Source of the DNA: Actinomyces bowdenii
GTDB taxonomy: Bacteria > Actinomycetota > Actinomycetes > Actinomycetales > Actinomycetaceae
Reading direction: 5' to 3'
DNA length: 35,569 nt
Assembly (NCBI RefSeq): GCF_017592395.1
Contig: NZ_JAGFOU010000033.1
Location: 1 to 35,569, forward strand
Part shown: piece after piece, positions 24,417 to 31,138 of the stretch
How positions within the stretch are numbered: the first letter of the stretch is position 1
How the letters are laid out: each line of letters begins with the position of its first letter
Program-made: the position numbers and the translations under genes
The notes under the pieces: generated by a model
What the model was told of the DNA's origin: nothing
Database searches by the model: none
The model's input: the letters and a program-made list of their open reading frames with translations, nothing else

Positions 24417-25793
24417 ATGACCGTGCTGCCTGGTGTCAGCATCGATGAGGCGTGGTCGGATCTGCGCCGCCATCTTGAATGGACGCCAGGGGAGGGCACG
24501 GTGGTGTTCATCGCGGTCGACTCGCTGTCCGATGCGCAGGATCTGAGGGAGCGGGCCGAGCTGTGGGCGCGACGTGCCAGGGTGCCGTGGAGCTGCGCTC
24601 CCCAGGAGTCATCGGTCGCCGCATGGCTGCGGACGCACCTGCCCACTCCCGGAGTGCTGTGGGTGGAGCTGCGGGAGGAGGGTGCTCGTCTCCCCGCCCT
24701 CCACGCCCTCAATGAGATGAGAAGCAGACTGGCGCATCCGGGTTCGGGCTGCCTTGTCCTCAGCGGCCCCGTCATCCTCCTGGAGCAGGCGCCTCGGGAG
24801 GCCATCGACCTATGGTCGATCCGCTCCTTTGCTCATGTGGTCTCCAGGCGGCGGGTGGCCACTGATCCATCGAGCCTCCATATCACCGATCGGATGGGGG
24901 ATGGGCAGGCCCCGCAAGCGCTCTCAGAGGGCCGCTACCGCTCCACGTGGCGCATCAGCCTCCCCGAGGAGATGCGGTCGCCAGAAGCCGCTGTGCTCAT
25001 GCGCCGTATCGAGCGGGTTCGGCAACTGCTGGGCAACGATCCGCTCGCCGCGCGCACGCTGCTCGAATCGGTCCCTGACCGGGAATCGGACCTGGCCCGG
25101 GTGCTCGAGGGGCTCGTGCGTGCGGAGATCGCGGGCCTGCTAGACGACGTTGTCAGCGTGGAGAGGCTCCTGCTGAGGGCCATGGAGGAGGCGGAGGCCT
25201 TCCCTCCTGCCTTCCGCTGGCAGGTGGACGACGCCGGGTGGGAGATCGCGACAGCATTCGGGGCCTTGGACGCGGCTATGCGTGCGGCGCAGGGGCGGAT
25301 GACCGTCTCGCGGGAGTTGGTGGGGGTGCTGGGGACGCCGGAGGCGCGGCGTGATTTGTCGGTGGCTCTGGACAATGTGGGTGGTGTGGCTCAGGCGCGG
25401 GGGTTGTGGCAGGAGGCTGGGGCGGCCTATGAGGAGTCCCTGGAGTTGCGCCGGGAGTTGGTGGGGGTGCTGGGGACGCCCCAGGCGCGGCGTGATCTGT
25501 CGGTCTCGCTGAATAAAGTCGGTGGTGTGGCTCAGGCGCGGGGGTTGTGGCAGGAGGCCGGGGCGGCCTATGAGGAGTCCCTGGAGTTGCGCCGGGAGCT
25601 GGCCCGCACCCAGGGGACACCGACGTCCTACAATGACCTGCTCCTCTCCCTGGATTCATCGATCCGTGTCGCTGAGGCTCAGGGCGAGTCGGAGCGGGCG
25701 GCCGCGCTCCGGGATGAGCGCGCTGAGGTGGAGGAGATGCTCGGCGCAGCGCCGGCTGAAGCATCGGAGAGCGGCCCCCTTGAGAACCGCTGA
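24417..25793 (+). CDS. Repeat (TPR-like) partner protein of the ATPase module
   Basis: A 458-aa soluble protein. An N-terminal alpha/beta region (about 1-160) alternates hydrophobic strands (GTVVFIAVDSL, GVLWVELREE, GCLVLSGPVILL) with helices and ends in ALHALNEMRSRLAHP and AIDLWSIRSFAHVV. No Walker motif is visible. A helical middle (about 180-298) follows, then 47-residue repeats at 299-345 and 346-392, with a diverged third from 393. Each repeat (RELVGVLGTP..RRDLSVSL..VGGVAQARGLWQEAGAAYEESLELR) reads as a long TPR-type helical hairpin. An acidic tail ends the protein. A GAGGTG ribosome site lies 6 nt before the ATG, and the gap from the ATPase stop is 10 nt, so they form one operon. Likely role: recognition or scaffold partner of the ATPase (inference). 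Confidence 0.88.
   Translation: MTVLPGVSIDEAWSDLRRHLEWTPGEGTVVFIAVDSLSDAQDLRERAELWARRARVPWSCAPQESSVAAWLRTHLPTPGVLWVELREEGARLPALHALNEMRSRLAHPGSGCLVLSGPVILLEQAPREAIDLWSIRSFAHVVSRRRVATDPSSLHITDRMGDGQAPQALSEGRYRSTWRISLPEEMRSPEAAVLMRRIERVRQLLGNDPLAARTLLESVPDRESDLARVLEGLVRAEIAGLLDDVVSVERLLLRAMEEAEAFPPAFRWQVDDAGWEIATAFGALDAAMRAAQGRMTVSRELVGVLGTPEARRDLSVALDNVGGVAQARGLWQEAGAAYEESLELRRELVGVLGTPQARRDLSVSLNKVGGVAQARGLWQEAGAAYEESLELRRELARTQGTPTSYNDLLLSLDSSIRVAEAQGESERAAALRDERAEVEEMLGAAPAEASESGPLENR
25312..25593 (+). repeat. Two tandem 141-bp repeats within the TPR-like gene
   Basis: Two direct copies of a 141-bp unit (25312-25452 and 25453-25593) differ at about 11 positions by eye; the last 70 or so bases differ at only one. 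Each encodes one 47-aa repeat in frame. A third unit from 25594 begins similarly but is strongly diverged. The near identity points to recent duplication or gene conversion. Confidence 0.95.
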
Positions 25794-26162
25794 GACCGTT
25801 GAGCCCTCCCTGAGGCGCTGCCGGGGCGCCGCGTGAGGCGCGGGCCCGGCCTCCGGTCGGCGGATGCACAGGTCATGAGGCTCCGGGCAGGTCCGTGCGC
25901 GGTCGAGTTCTTCTGGCGTCGGTACGATCCATCAACCCCAGAAACCTGGGAGTTCGCAGGGAAACTTCCTCGGCGTCGGCTATGCGACTGTGAGATATAG
26001 CCCGTCTGGCTGATCTGCTATGCCGGACGTGCCGTTTGTGACAGAGTGGTCACGAAGGTCACGGAGCGATAGGGAATAGCCGCCGTCCTGGGACGTGCGG
26101 TGCTCCGTGGATGGGACCAGCCCCGCCTTCGACATCGACGACGTCCAGAACTCGGAGATCCC
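25794..26162. other. Intergenic region before the adhesin gene
   Basis: About 370 bp with no convincing gene and visibly lower G+C than the core. It should hold the end of the ATPase/TPR transcript and the adhesin promoter. A short GGCGC/GCGCC pairing lies just after the TPR gene, weak as a terminator. The second half holds GTGAC/GGTCAC repeats, described separately. No strong -35/-10 pair could be fixed. Confidence 0.5.
26038..26062 (+). promoter_or_regulatory. GTGAC/GTCAC repeat cluster upstream of the adhesin gene
   Basis: GTGAC (26038-26042) and GTCAC (26049-26053) form an inverted repeat with a 6-nt centre. GGTCAC then recurs 9 bp later (26048-26053 and 26057-26062). Such mixed inverted and direct repeats about 100 bp before a surface-protein gene suggest a regulator site. 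The spacing does not fit the Crp consensus (8 rather than 6 nt between TGTGA and TCAC). Confidence 0.35.
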
Positions 26163-27941
26163 ATGAACACAGTGCCAACGGGCGCCGTGTCTCGTCCGGC
26201 CCTCACCCGAGGGGCTGCGGCGGGACTGGCTGCCCTCCTCACTCTGCTCCTGGCCGCACTCACCCCCCTGGCCTCGACGGCTCATGCCGCCGAGAACCCG
26301 GGCATCACCGTCACCAACATGTCGCTCACGCGCGTCGACGGCAACAACGCGGACCAGGAGGGCAACCTCAACTACTACGACAACGCCCGTCTGAGCTTCG
26401 ACTGGGATGCCGGCGGGACCACCCTCAAGCCCGGCGACTCCTTCACCATCAACCTGGGCACCTACTTCGAGAACCTCCAGGTCCCCTCCAGCCTGCCCAT
26501 GACGGTGGACCACAACGGCACTGACACGCAGGTCGGCACCTGCGATCTGACCGCCAAGGAGATCACCTGCACCTTCAACGACAAGGTCGCCGAGCTGCAG
26601 CAGGCCGGCTTCCACAACTTCAAGGGCCACGGCTCGGCGCTGCTGGCCATCACCCAGACCACCACCTCGCAGACCGCTGACATCACCGCCAACGGCACCA
26701 CCCAGGTGGACCTGCCCGGCCAGGGCGGCATCGGCGGCCCCGAGAGCTCCCCGTGGGAGCTGCACAAGTGGTCCTCGAGCTTCTACAACAACTACTCCGA
26801 GCTGACCTGGGGGGTGAACTTCGGAGCCAATGAGACCACCGGGAGCAAGCTGGGCACCACCTTCGACGGCAGCCGTCAGACCATCACCTTCACCGACACC
26901 CTCGGCGAGGGGATGAGCTTCAACCAGGACCTCACCCGGTGGGTGCTCAACCTGCGCCCCGACGGCCAGCAGAGCGTGAGGCTGACCGACGCCTCCGGTG
27001 CCGACGCCACCACCGAGCACGGCGACTTCGACATCAAGGCCTCCGTGAGCGGCGACGGGCGCACCGCCACCCTGGAGGTCACCGGCCCCTTCCAGGCCGG
27101 CACCAACTTCACCATGGAGTACCCGGTGGCCTTCGCGGGCGGCCAGGCCACTCCCGGCGGCACCTACAGCAACACCGTGACGATGAACGGCACCGACCTG
27201 TCCAGCACACGGCAGCAGACCTACGTGCAGTACTTCGACATCAATGTCGAGATGGAGCGCGGCTTCGGCTCCTTCGAGGTCGCCAAGAGCGTCGAGGGCG
27301 ACTCCGCCGGTGCGACGCAGGGCGCCTCCTTCGTCGTCGACGTCGCCTACGAGCTGCCCGCCGCGGTGAGCTCCTACCCGGGCTGGACCGCCCCCGAGGG
27401 GCAGAAGCCCCAGGGCGAGGGCCGCACCGGCACCACCAGCCTGACGGTCAAGGCCGGAGAGGCCGCCCAGTTCAACGGCACCTTCCCCGTGGGCACCAAG
27501 GTCACCCTCAGCGAGGACACCTCCAAGGCCACGGCCCCCGAGGGAGCCTCCTGGAAGGAGCCGGTGTTCACCATCGACGGCCAGCAGACCTCCACCTTCA
27601 CCATCGGTGACCAGGTGCGCACCAAGGTCGAGCTGACCAACACCGTCGTCTCCGGGCCGCCCGCCGCCCCGCCGACGCCGAGCACCCCGGCGACCCCGCC
27701 GGCGACGAGCACCCCCGGCGCCCCGGACGCCCCGCAGACCCCGGGGGCGCCCAGCGCCCCGGCCACCCCGGACCAGCCGGGCGCGCCCTCGACCCCCACC
27801 GCCGTGCCGCCCAACGGCGGCACCCCCGGTGGTCCGCCCACCCTGGCCCGCACCGGTGCCAACGCCGCAGCACTGCTCGTGCTGGCCGGCCTGGGCATGA
27901 GCGGAGGCGCCTACCTGCTGGCCCGCCGTCGCAGCTCCTGA
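26163..27941 (+). CDS. LARTG-anchored surface adhesin with SdrC/Cna-like Ig domains
   Basis: A 592-aa cell-wall protein. A signal peptide (residues 1-42, cleavage after AHA) is followed by a large beta-rich region (about 45-360). Its pattern (NYYDNARLSFDWDAGGTTLKPGDSFTINL, later ITFTDTLGEGMSF) resembles the N2-N3 adhesin folds of MSCRAMM proteins. A smaller Ig/Cna-like domain follows (about 366-497), with a Lys in FEVAKSV (about 374) and an Asn in ELTNTV (493), placed as for an intramolecular isopeptide bond. A Pro/Ala/Thr-rich stalk (about 498-560) leads to the sorting signal LARTG (561-565), a hydrophobic helix and RRRSS. A sortase would anchor it; none is encoded nearby. The ATG has GGAG 5 nt upstream. 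Probable role: host or partner-cell attachment. Confidence 0.9.
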   Translation: MNTVPTGAVSRPALTRGAAAGLAALLTLLLAALTPLASTAHAAENPGITVTNMSLTRVDGNNADQEGNLNYYDNARLSFDWDAGGTTLKPGDSFTINLGTYFENLQVPSSLPMTVDHNGTDTQVGTCDLTAKEITCTFNDKVAELQQAGFHNFKGHGSALLAITQTTTSQTADITANGTTQVDLPGQGGIGGPESSPWELHKWSSSFYNNYSELTWGVNFGANETTGSKLGTTFDGSRQTITFTDTLGEGMSFNQDLTRWVLNLRPDGQQSVRLTDASGADATTEHGDFDIKASVSGDGRTATLEVTGPFQAGTNFTMEYPVAFAGGQATPGGTYSNTVTMNGTDLSSTRQQTYVQYFDINVEMERGFGSFEVAKSVEGDSAGATQGASFVVDVAYELPAAVSSYPGWTAPEGQKPQGEGRTGTTSLTVKAGEAAQFNGTFPVGTKVTLSEDTSKATAPEGASWKEPVFTIDGQQTSTFTIGDQVRTKVELTNTVVSGPPAAPPTPSTPATPPATSTPGAPDAPQTPGAPSAPATPDQPGAPSTPTAVPPNGGTPGGPPTLARTGANAAALLVLAGLGMSGGAYLLARRRSS

Positions 27942-28036
27942 CTCGCGGAGCCTGAGAGGCGCCGCACCGGCGGCGCACTGAGGGCGGGTGACGGGAGCTG
28001 ACCCGCCGGCCGATCCTCAGATGCCCGGCGGTGCCC

Positions 28037-28073
28037 CCGGTGGCCCGTCCCGATCATCGGGGCGGGCCACCGG
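28037..28073. terminator. Strong hairpin 1 after the adhesin gene
   Basis: A near-perfect 18-bp inverted repeat with a very short centre; the only irregular pair is a G-T wobble. It lies 96 bp after the adhesin stop and could terminate its transcript. There is no T-tract. Confidence 0.55.
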
Positions 28074-28084
28074 TGTGGACACCC

Positions 28085-28122
28085 GCCGGCGCCCCAGCAC
28101 CGGAGTGGAGCCGGCGCCCCAG
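28085..28122. repeat. Short direct repeat between hairpins
   Basis: The 13-mer GCCGGCGCCCCAG occurs at 28085-28097 and again at 28110-28122, 25 bp apart, between the first and second hairpins. Confidence 0.6.
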
Positions 28123-28135
28123 GGGCGACGGGCCC

Positions 28136-28169
28136 GGCCCCAGGGCTGTGACGCCAGAGCCCTGGGGCC
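28136..28169. other. Strong hairpin 2
   Basis: GGCCCCAGGGCT (28136-28147) and AGCCCTGGGGCC (28158-28169) pair perfectly over 12 bp around a 10-nt loop. Not linked to any gene end within 190 bp. Confidence 0.6.
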
Positions 28170-28200
28170 ATCGGTCTGAGGCCCCCGTGGTGGCCCCCTT

Positions 28201-28234
28201 GGTCCCGTCTCAGGGAGATCCCTGAGACGGGACC
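28201..28234. other. Strong hairpin 3
   Basis: GGTCCCGTCTCAGGG (28201-28215) pairs perfectly over 15 bp with 28220-28234 around the tetraloop AGAT. It is the third strong hairpin in 200 bp of otherwise empty DNA; role unknown. Confidence 0.65.
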
Positions 28235-28315
28235 GCCCGCCGATCCACCTGGAGGCGGAGGGAGACGTCCCCGGAATCCTCCCCTGGAGGGTGATGGGCA
28301 CCACGCCCGCTTCTT

Positions 28316-28327
28316 TAGGCTCATGCC
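28316..28327 (+). promoter_or_regulatory. Putative leaderless promoter of the 43-aa ORF
   Basis: TAGGCT (28316-28321) fits a -10 box and ends 6 nt before the ATG at 28328. The 14-mer TAGGCTCATGCCAT recurs at 31093-31106 before the flavin monooxygenase operon. No good -35 box is seen. Confidence 0.4.
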
Positions 28328-28459
28328 ATGAGCGCAGCATCCTCCTCCCTGGAAGAGCCACCCCCGGTCTGGCACCGCTCCGGCGACCTGATCCTGGATG
28401 AGGGCCTGCCCCTGGGACAGATCCTCCTGCTCATCCTGCGCCGGATCGCCCGGCGCTGA
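28328..28459 (+). CDS. Putative 43-aa small protein
   Basis: A short frame encoding 43 residues: an acidic, Ser/Pro-rich first half (MSAASSSLEEPPPVWHRSGD) and a hydrophobic then basic end (LPLGQILLLILRRIARR). The C-terminus could form an amphipathic or membrane-binding helix. Third codon positions are about 86 % G or C, as in real genes here. A -10 box 6 nt upstream suggests leaderless translation. It stands alone between the hairpin cluster and the hom leader. No relative is recognised; it could be a chance frame. Confidence 0.45.
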   Translation: MSAASSSLEEPPPVWHRSGDLILDEGLPLGQILLLILRRIARR

Positions 28460-28576
28460 CCGGAGCTGACCGGCGCCCGCAGCCGGGCCGCCGCGCTGGA
28501 GCCGGCCCCGGGCAGGCGCATGCCGCCGCCCCGGCGCATGGGTGAGCGCATGGTTCGCCGCAACGGGAGTCCCCCT

Positions 28577-28582
28577 TATGCT
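28577..28582 (+). promoter_or_regulatory. Putative hom promoter -10 box
   Basis: TATGCT fits a -10 box and would give a start near 28589 and a leader of about 124 nt before the hom GTG. The -35 region is weak. Confidence 0.4.
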
Positions 28583-28601
28583 GGGCGGTGGCGGCCCGTC
28601 C

Positions 28602-28645
28602 GCCCTGCCCCACGCGCCCTGCCCCGCAGCGCTGCCGGGCAGGGC
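28602..28645 (+). promoter_or_regulatory. Alternative hairpins in the hom leader
   Basis: GCCCTGCCC occurs twice (28602-28610 and 28616-28624), and a single complement GGGCAGGGC follows (28637-28645). Either copy can pair over 9 bp. The loop of the inner form also holds the palindrome GCAGCGCTGC (28626-28635). Two arms competing for one partner may allow alternative RNA folds. Confidence 0.4.
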
Positions 28646-28712
28646 GATCGCCCGATGGCCGCCGGCGCGCAGCGCGCATCCCGTCCTCAGCTCACAGCAA
28701 GGTGGTTCCCCC

Positions 28713-30050
28713 GTGGTCCAGCCCCAGTCCTCCACCCCCGCCCCCCGCGCCCTGACCGTCGGCGTCCTGGGGGCGGGCACCGTCGGCACCCAGGTGATCC
28801 GGCTCCTGACCGAGCAGGCCGAGGAGTTCGCCGCCCGCTGCGGGGCCCGCCTGGAGGTCACCGGCGTCGCCGTGCGCGACCTCGGCGCCCCCAGGGATCC
28901 CGCGGTGCCGCGCGAGCTGCTCACCGATGACGCCACCGCCGTGGCCACCGGGAATGACCTGGTCATCGAGCTCATCGGCGGGATCGAGCCGGCCCGGACC
29001 CTCATCCTGGCGGCCCTCAAGGCCGGGGCCAGCGTCATCACCGGGAACAAGGCGCTCATCGCCGCCCACGGCCCCGAGCTCTACGCCGCTGCCGCCGCCG
29101 CGGGCACCGACTTCTACTACGAGGCCGCCGTGGCCGGGGCCATCCCCGTGGTCTACGCCCTGCGCGAGTCCATGGCGGGCGACCGGGTCACCGGTGTGCT
29201 GGGCATCGTCAACGGCACCACCAACTACATCCTCGATGAGATGAGCACCAAGGGCCTGTCCTTCGACCAGGCCCTGGCCGCCGCCCAGGAGCTGGGCTAC
29301 GCCGAGGCCGACCCGACCGCCGACGTCGAGGGGCTGGACGCCGCCGCCAAGGCCGCCATCATCGCCTCCCTGGCCTTCCACACCCGCGTGGGGCTGGATG
29401 ACGTGACCGTCGAGGGCATCCGGGGGATCACCTCCGAGGACATCGCCGAGGCCCACGCCTCGGGCTGCCGGATCAAGCTCCTGGCCATCGCCCAGAGGAT
29501 CGACGGGGGCGCTCAGGGCTCCCCGGGCATCTCAGTGCGCGTCCACCCCGCCCTCGTGCCCCTCGACCACCCCCTGGCCAGCGTGCACGGCGCCTACAAC
29601 GCGGTCCTGGTGGACGCCGAGGCCGCCGGGCGCCTCATGTTCTACGGGCAGGGCGCCGGAGGCGCCCCGACCGCCTCGGCCGTGCTCTCCGACGTCGTGG
29701 CCGCAGCCGCCCACCGGGTCCACGGGGGCCAGGCGCCGCGCGAGTCCTCCTACGCCGACCTGCCGATCCTGGGCCCGGGCGCGGCGATCACCCGCTACCA
29801 GATCCAGCTGCTCGTCGACGACGCCCCGGGCTCCTTGGCCGCCATGGCCGGGGTCGTGGCCGGCACCGGGGTGTCCATCAACTCCGTGCGCCAGAGCGCC
29901 TACGTCTCCACCGCCTCCACCGGGCCGGCCGTGGTCACCATCGTCACCCACCCGGCCGCGGTCGAGCGCCTGGAGGCGGCCGTCGAGGGGCTGCGCGAGT
30001 GCGAGAGGGTCCTGGAGGTCCTCTCCGTGCGCCGCGTCGAGGGCGAGTGA
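28713..30050 (+). CDS. hom: Homoserine dehydrogenase
   Basis: A 445-aa enzyme reducing aspartate semialdehyde to homoserine with NAD(P)H, the branch point to threonine and methionine. A Rossmann fold opens with VGVLGAGTVG (residues 16-25). The catalytic domain shows VITGNKALIA, NGTTNYILDEM and GYAEADPTADVEGLDAAAKAAI. The C-terminal ACT domain (about 360-435, QIQLLVDDAPGSLAAMAGV) is the usual site for threonine feedback inhibition. The GTG at 28713 has AAGGTGG 7 nt upstream; the frame remains open to 28542 without homology. thrB follows after 6 bp, with no thrC between. Confidence 0.97.
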   Translation: MVQPQSSTPAPRALTVGVLGAGTVGTQVIRLLTEQAEEFAARCGARLEVTGVAVRDLGAPRDPAVPRELLTDDATAVATGNDLVIELIGGIEPARTLILAALKAGASVITGNKALIAAHGPELYAAAAAAGTDFYYEAAVAGAIPVVYALRESMAGDRVTGVLGIVNGTTNYILDEMSTKGLSFDQALAAAQELGYAEADPTADVEGLDAAAKAAIIASLAFHTRVGLDDVTVEGIRGITSEDIAEAHASGCRIKLLAIAQRIDGGAQGSPGISVRVHPALVPLDHPLASVHGAYNAVLVDAEAAGRLMFYGQGAGGAPTASAVLSDVVAAAAHRVHGGQAPRESSYADLPILGPGAAITRYQIQLLVDDAPGSLAAMAGVVAGTGVSINSVRQSAYVSTASTGPAVVTIVTHPAAVERLEAAVEGLRECERVLEVLSVRRVEGE

Positions 30051-30056
30051 GCCGCC

Positions 30057-30959
30057 ATGAGGCTGATCAATGAGCATGCCGCGGTGCGCGTGCCGGCCAC
30101 GACGGCGAACATGGGGCCGGGATTCGACTCCTTCGGCATGGCCTTCCGCTTCTACGACGAGGTCGAGGCCCGTCCCATCACCGGTGTCACCCGGGTGGAG
30201 GTCACCGGCGTGGGCGCGGGCAGCGTGCCCACCGGTGAGGAGAACCTCGTGGTGCGGGCGCTGCGCGCGGGCCTGGACGCCGTCGGCGCCCCGCAGGCCG
30301 GTTTCGAGATGCGCTGCACCAACCGCATCCCCCACGGGGGAGGCATGGGCTCCTCGGCCAGTGCGGCCGTGGCCGGGCTCATGCTGGCCCGCGGCCTGAT
30401 CTCCGAGCCCGGGGCCCTGAGCGATGAGATGGTCTTCGCCCTGGCCACCCAGTTCGAGGGGCACCCCGACAACGTCGCCCCGGCGGTCTTCGGCGGGGCG
30501 ACCGTGGCCTGGACCCAGGCGGACGGCTCGCCCCGCATGGCGCCGATGCCGGTGGACGGGGACCTGCCGGTCAGCCTGCTCGTGCCGCCGTCGAGCACGC
30601 GACTGTCCACCGAGGAGGCGCGCCGGGTGCTGCCGGTCTCGGTGCCGCGCGCCGACGCCCTGTTCAACACCTCCCGCGCGGCGGTGCTCATGCTGGCGCT
30701 GGCGGGCCGGCCGGACCTGCTCATGGCCGGCACGGAGGACCGGCTCCACCAGGAGTACCGGCGCTCGGTCCTGCCCTCCTCCATGGCCGTCATGGACTCC
30801 CTGCGCGACAAGGGCTACCCGGCGGTCATCTCCGGGGCGGGGCCCACGGTGCTCGTGCTCTCCGCCCTGGAGGAGGACACCCGCGCCACCCTGACCCACC
30901 ACGGCTGGACGGTGCTCGTCCCGGGCATCGACACCCGGGGCGCCGTGCTGAGCCCCTGA
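30057..30959 (+). CDS. thrB: Homoserine kinase
   Basis: A 300-aa GHMP-family kinase phosphorylating homoserine on the way to threonine. The N-terminal VRVPATTANMGPGFDSFGMAF is diagnostic, the ATP-binding GHMP motif is PHGGGMGSSASAAVAG (about 92-107), and the C-terminal motif is AVISGAGPTVLVLS. It sits 6 bp after hom, so they are co-transcribed. In many relatives thrC lies between hom and thrB or nearby; it is absent from this window. Confidence 0.97.
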   Translation: MRLINEHAAVRVPATTANMGPGFDSFGMAFRFYDEVEARPITGVTRVEVTGVGAGSVPTGEENLVVRALRAGLDAVGAPQAGFEMRCTNRIPHGGGMGSSASAAVAGLMLARGLISEPGALSDEMVFALATQFEGHPDNVAPAVFGGATVAWTQADGSPRMAPMPVDGDLPVSLLVPPSSTRLSTEEARRVLPVSVPRADALFNTSRAAVLMLALAGRPDLLMAGTEDRLHQEYRRSVLPSSMAVMDSLRDKGYPAVISGAGPTVLVLSALEEDTRATLTHHGWTVLVPGIDTRGAVLSP

Positions 30960-30962
30960 GGG

Positions 30963-30997
30963 GCGCCCGCGGGGCCGGGTGGTGGCCCCGCGGGCGC
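30963..30997 (+). terminator. Terminator after hom-thrB
   Basis: GCGCCCGCGGGGCC (30963-30976) pairs perfectly over 14 bp with 30984-30997 around a 7-nt loop, starting 3 bp after the thrB stop. There is no T-tract, but the stem is very stable. Confidence 0.7.
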
Positions 30998-31068
30998 TCG
31001 CGCGAGCCGGCGCCCGGGCCCGGCGGACCTCGGTCATGGCCTGTGAGGGAGCCCTCATCCTCCAGTAG

Positions 31069-31098
31069 TTTACTTTTAAACAAGACTGGGGCTAGGCT
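31069..31098 (+). promoter_or_regulatory. Promoter of the flavin monooxygenase operon
   Basis: TTTACT (31069-31074) and TAGGCT (31093-31098) lie 18 bp apart in an unusually AT-rich patch. The start would be near 31105, giving a leader of about 34 nt with GAAAGG before the ATG. Confidence 0.6.
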
Positions 31099-31138
31099 CA
31101 TGCCATCACCGAAGCCCACCGTCCAGAAAGGCGCTGCC

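Noticed and set aside
25312-25593. Tandem repeats considered as a CRISPR or VNTR element
   Set aside because: Units are 141 bp with no spacers, in frame, and encode a structured 47-aa repeat, so they are protein-coding.
25276-25869. A Pro/Ala-rich minus-strand frame of 197 codons over the TPR-like repeats
   Set aside because: Its repeats are simply the antisense of the 141-bp coding repeats; no start signal or domain supports it.
26037-26054. Crp/GlxR-type site upstream of the adhesin gene
   Set aside because: TGTGA and TCAC are present, but 8 nt apart instead of 6, and the outer base differs.
28542-28712. N-terminal extension of homoserine dehydrogenase
   Set aside because: There is no homology before the Rossmann fold. 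It would cover the leader hairpins, and the GTG at 28713 has a ribosome site.
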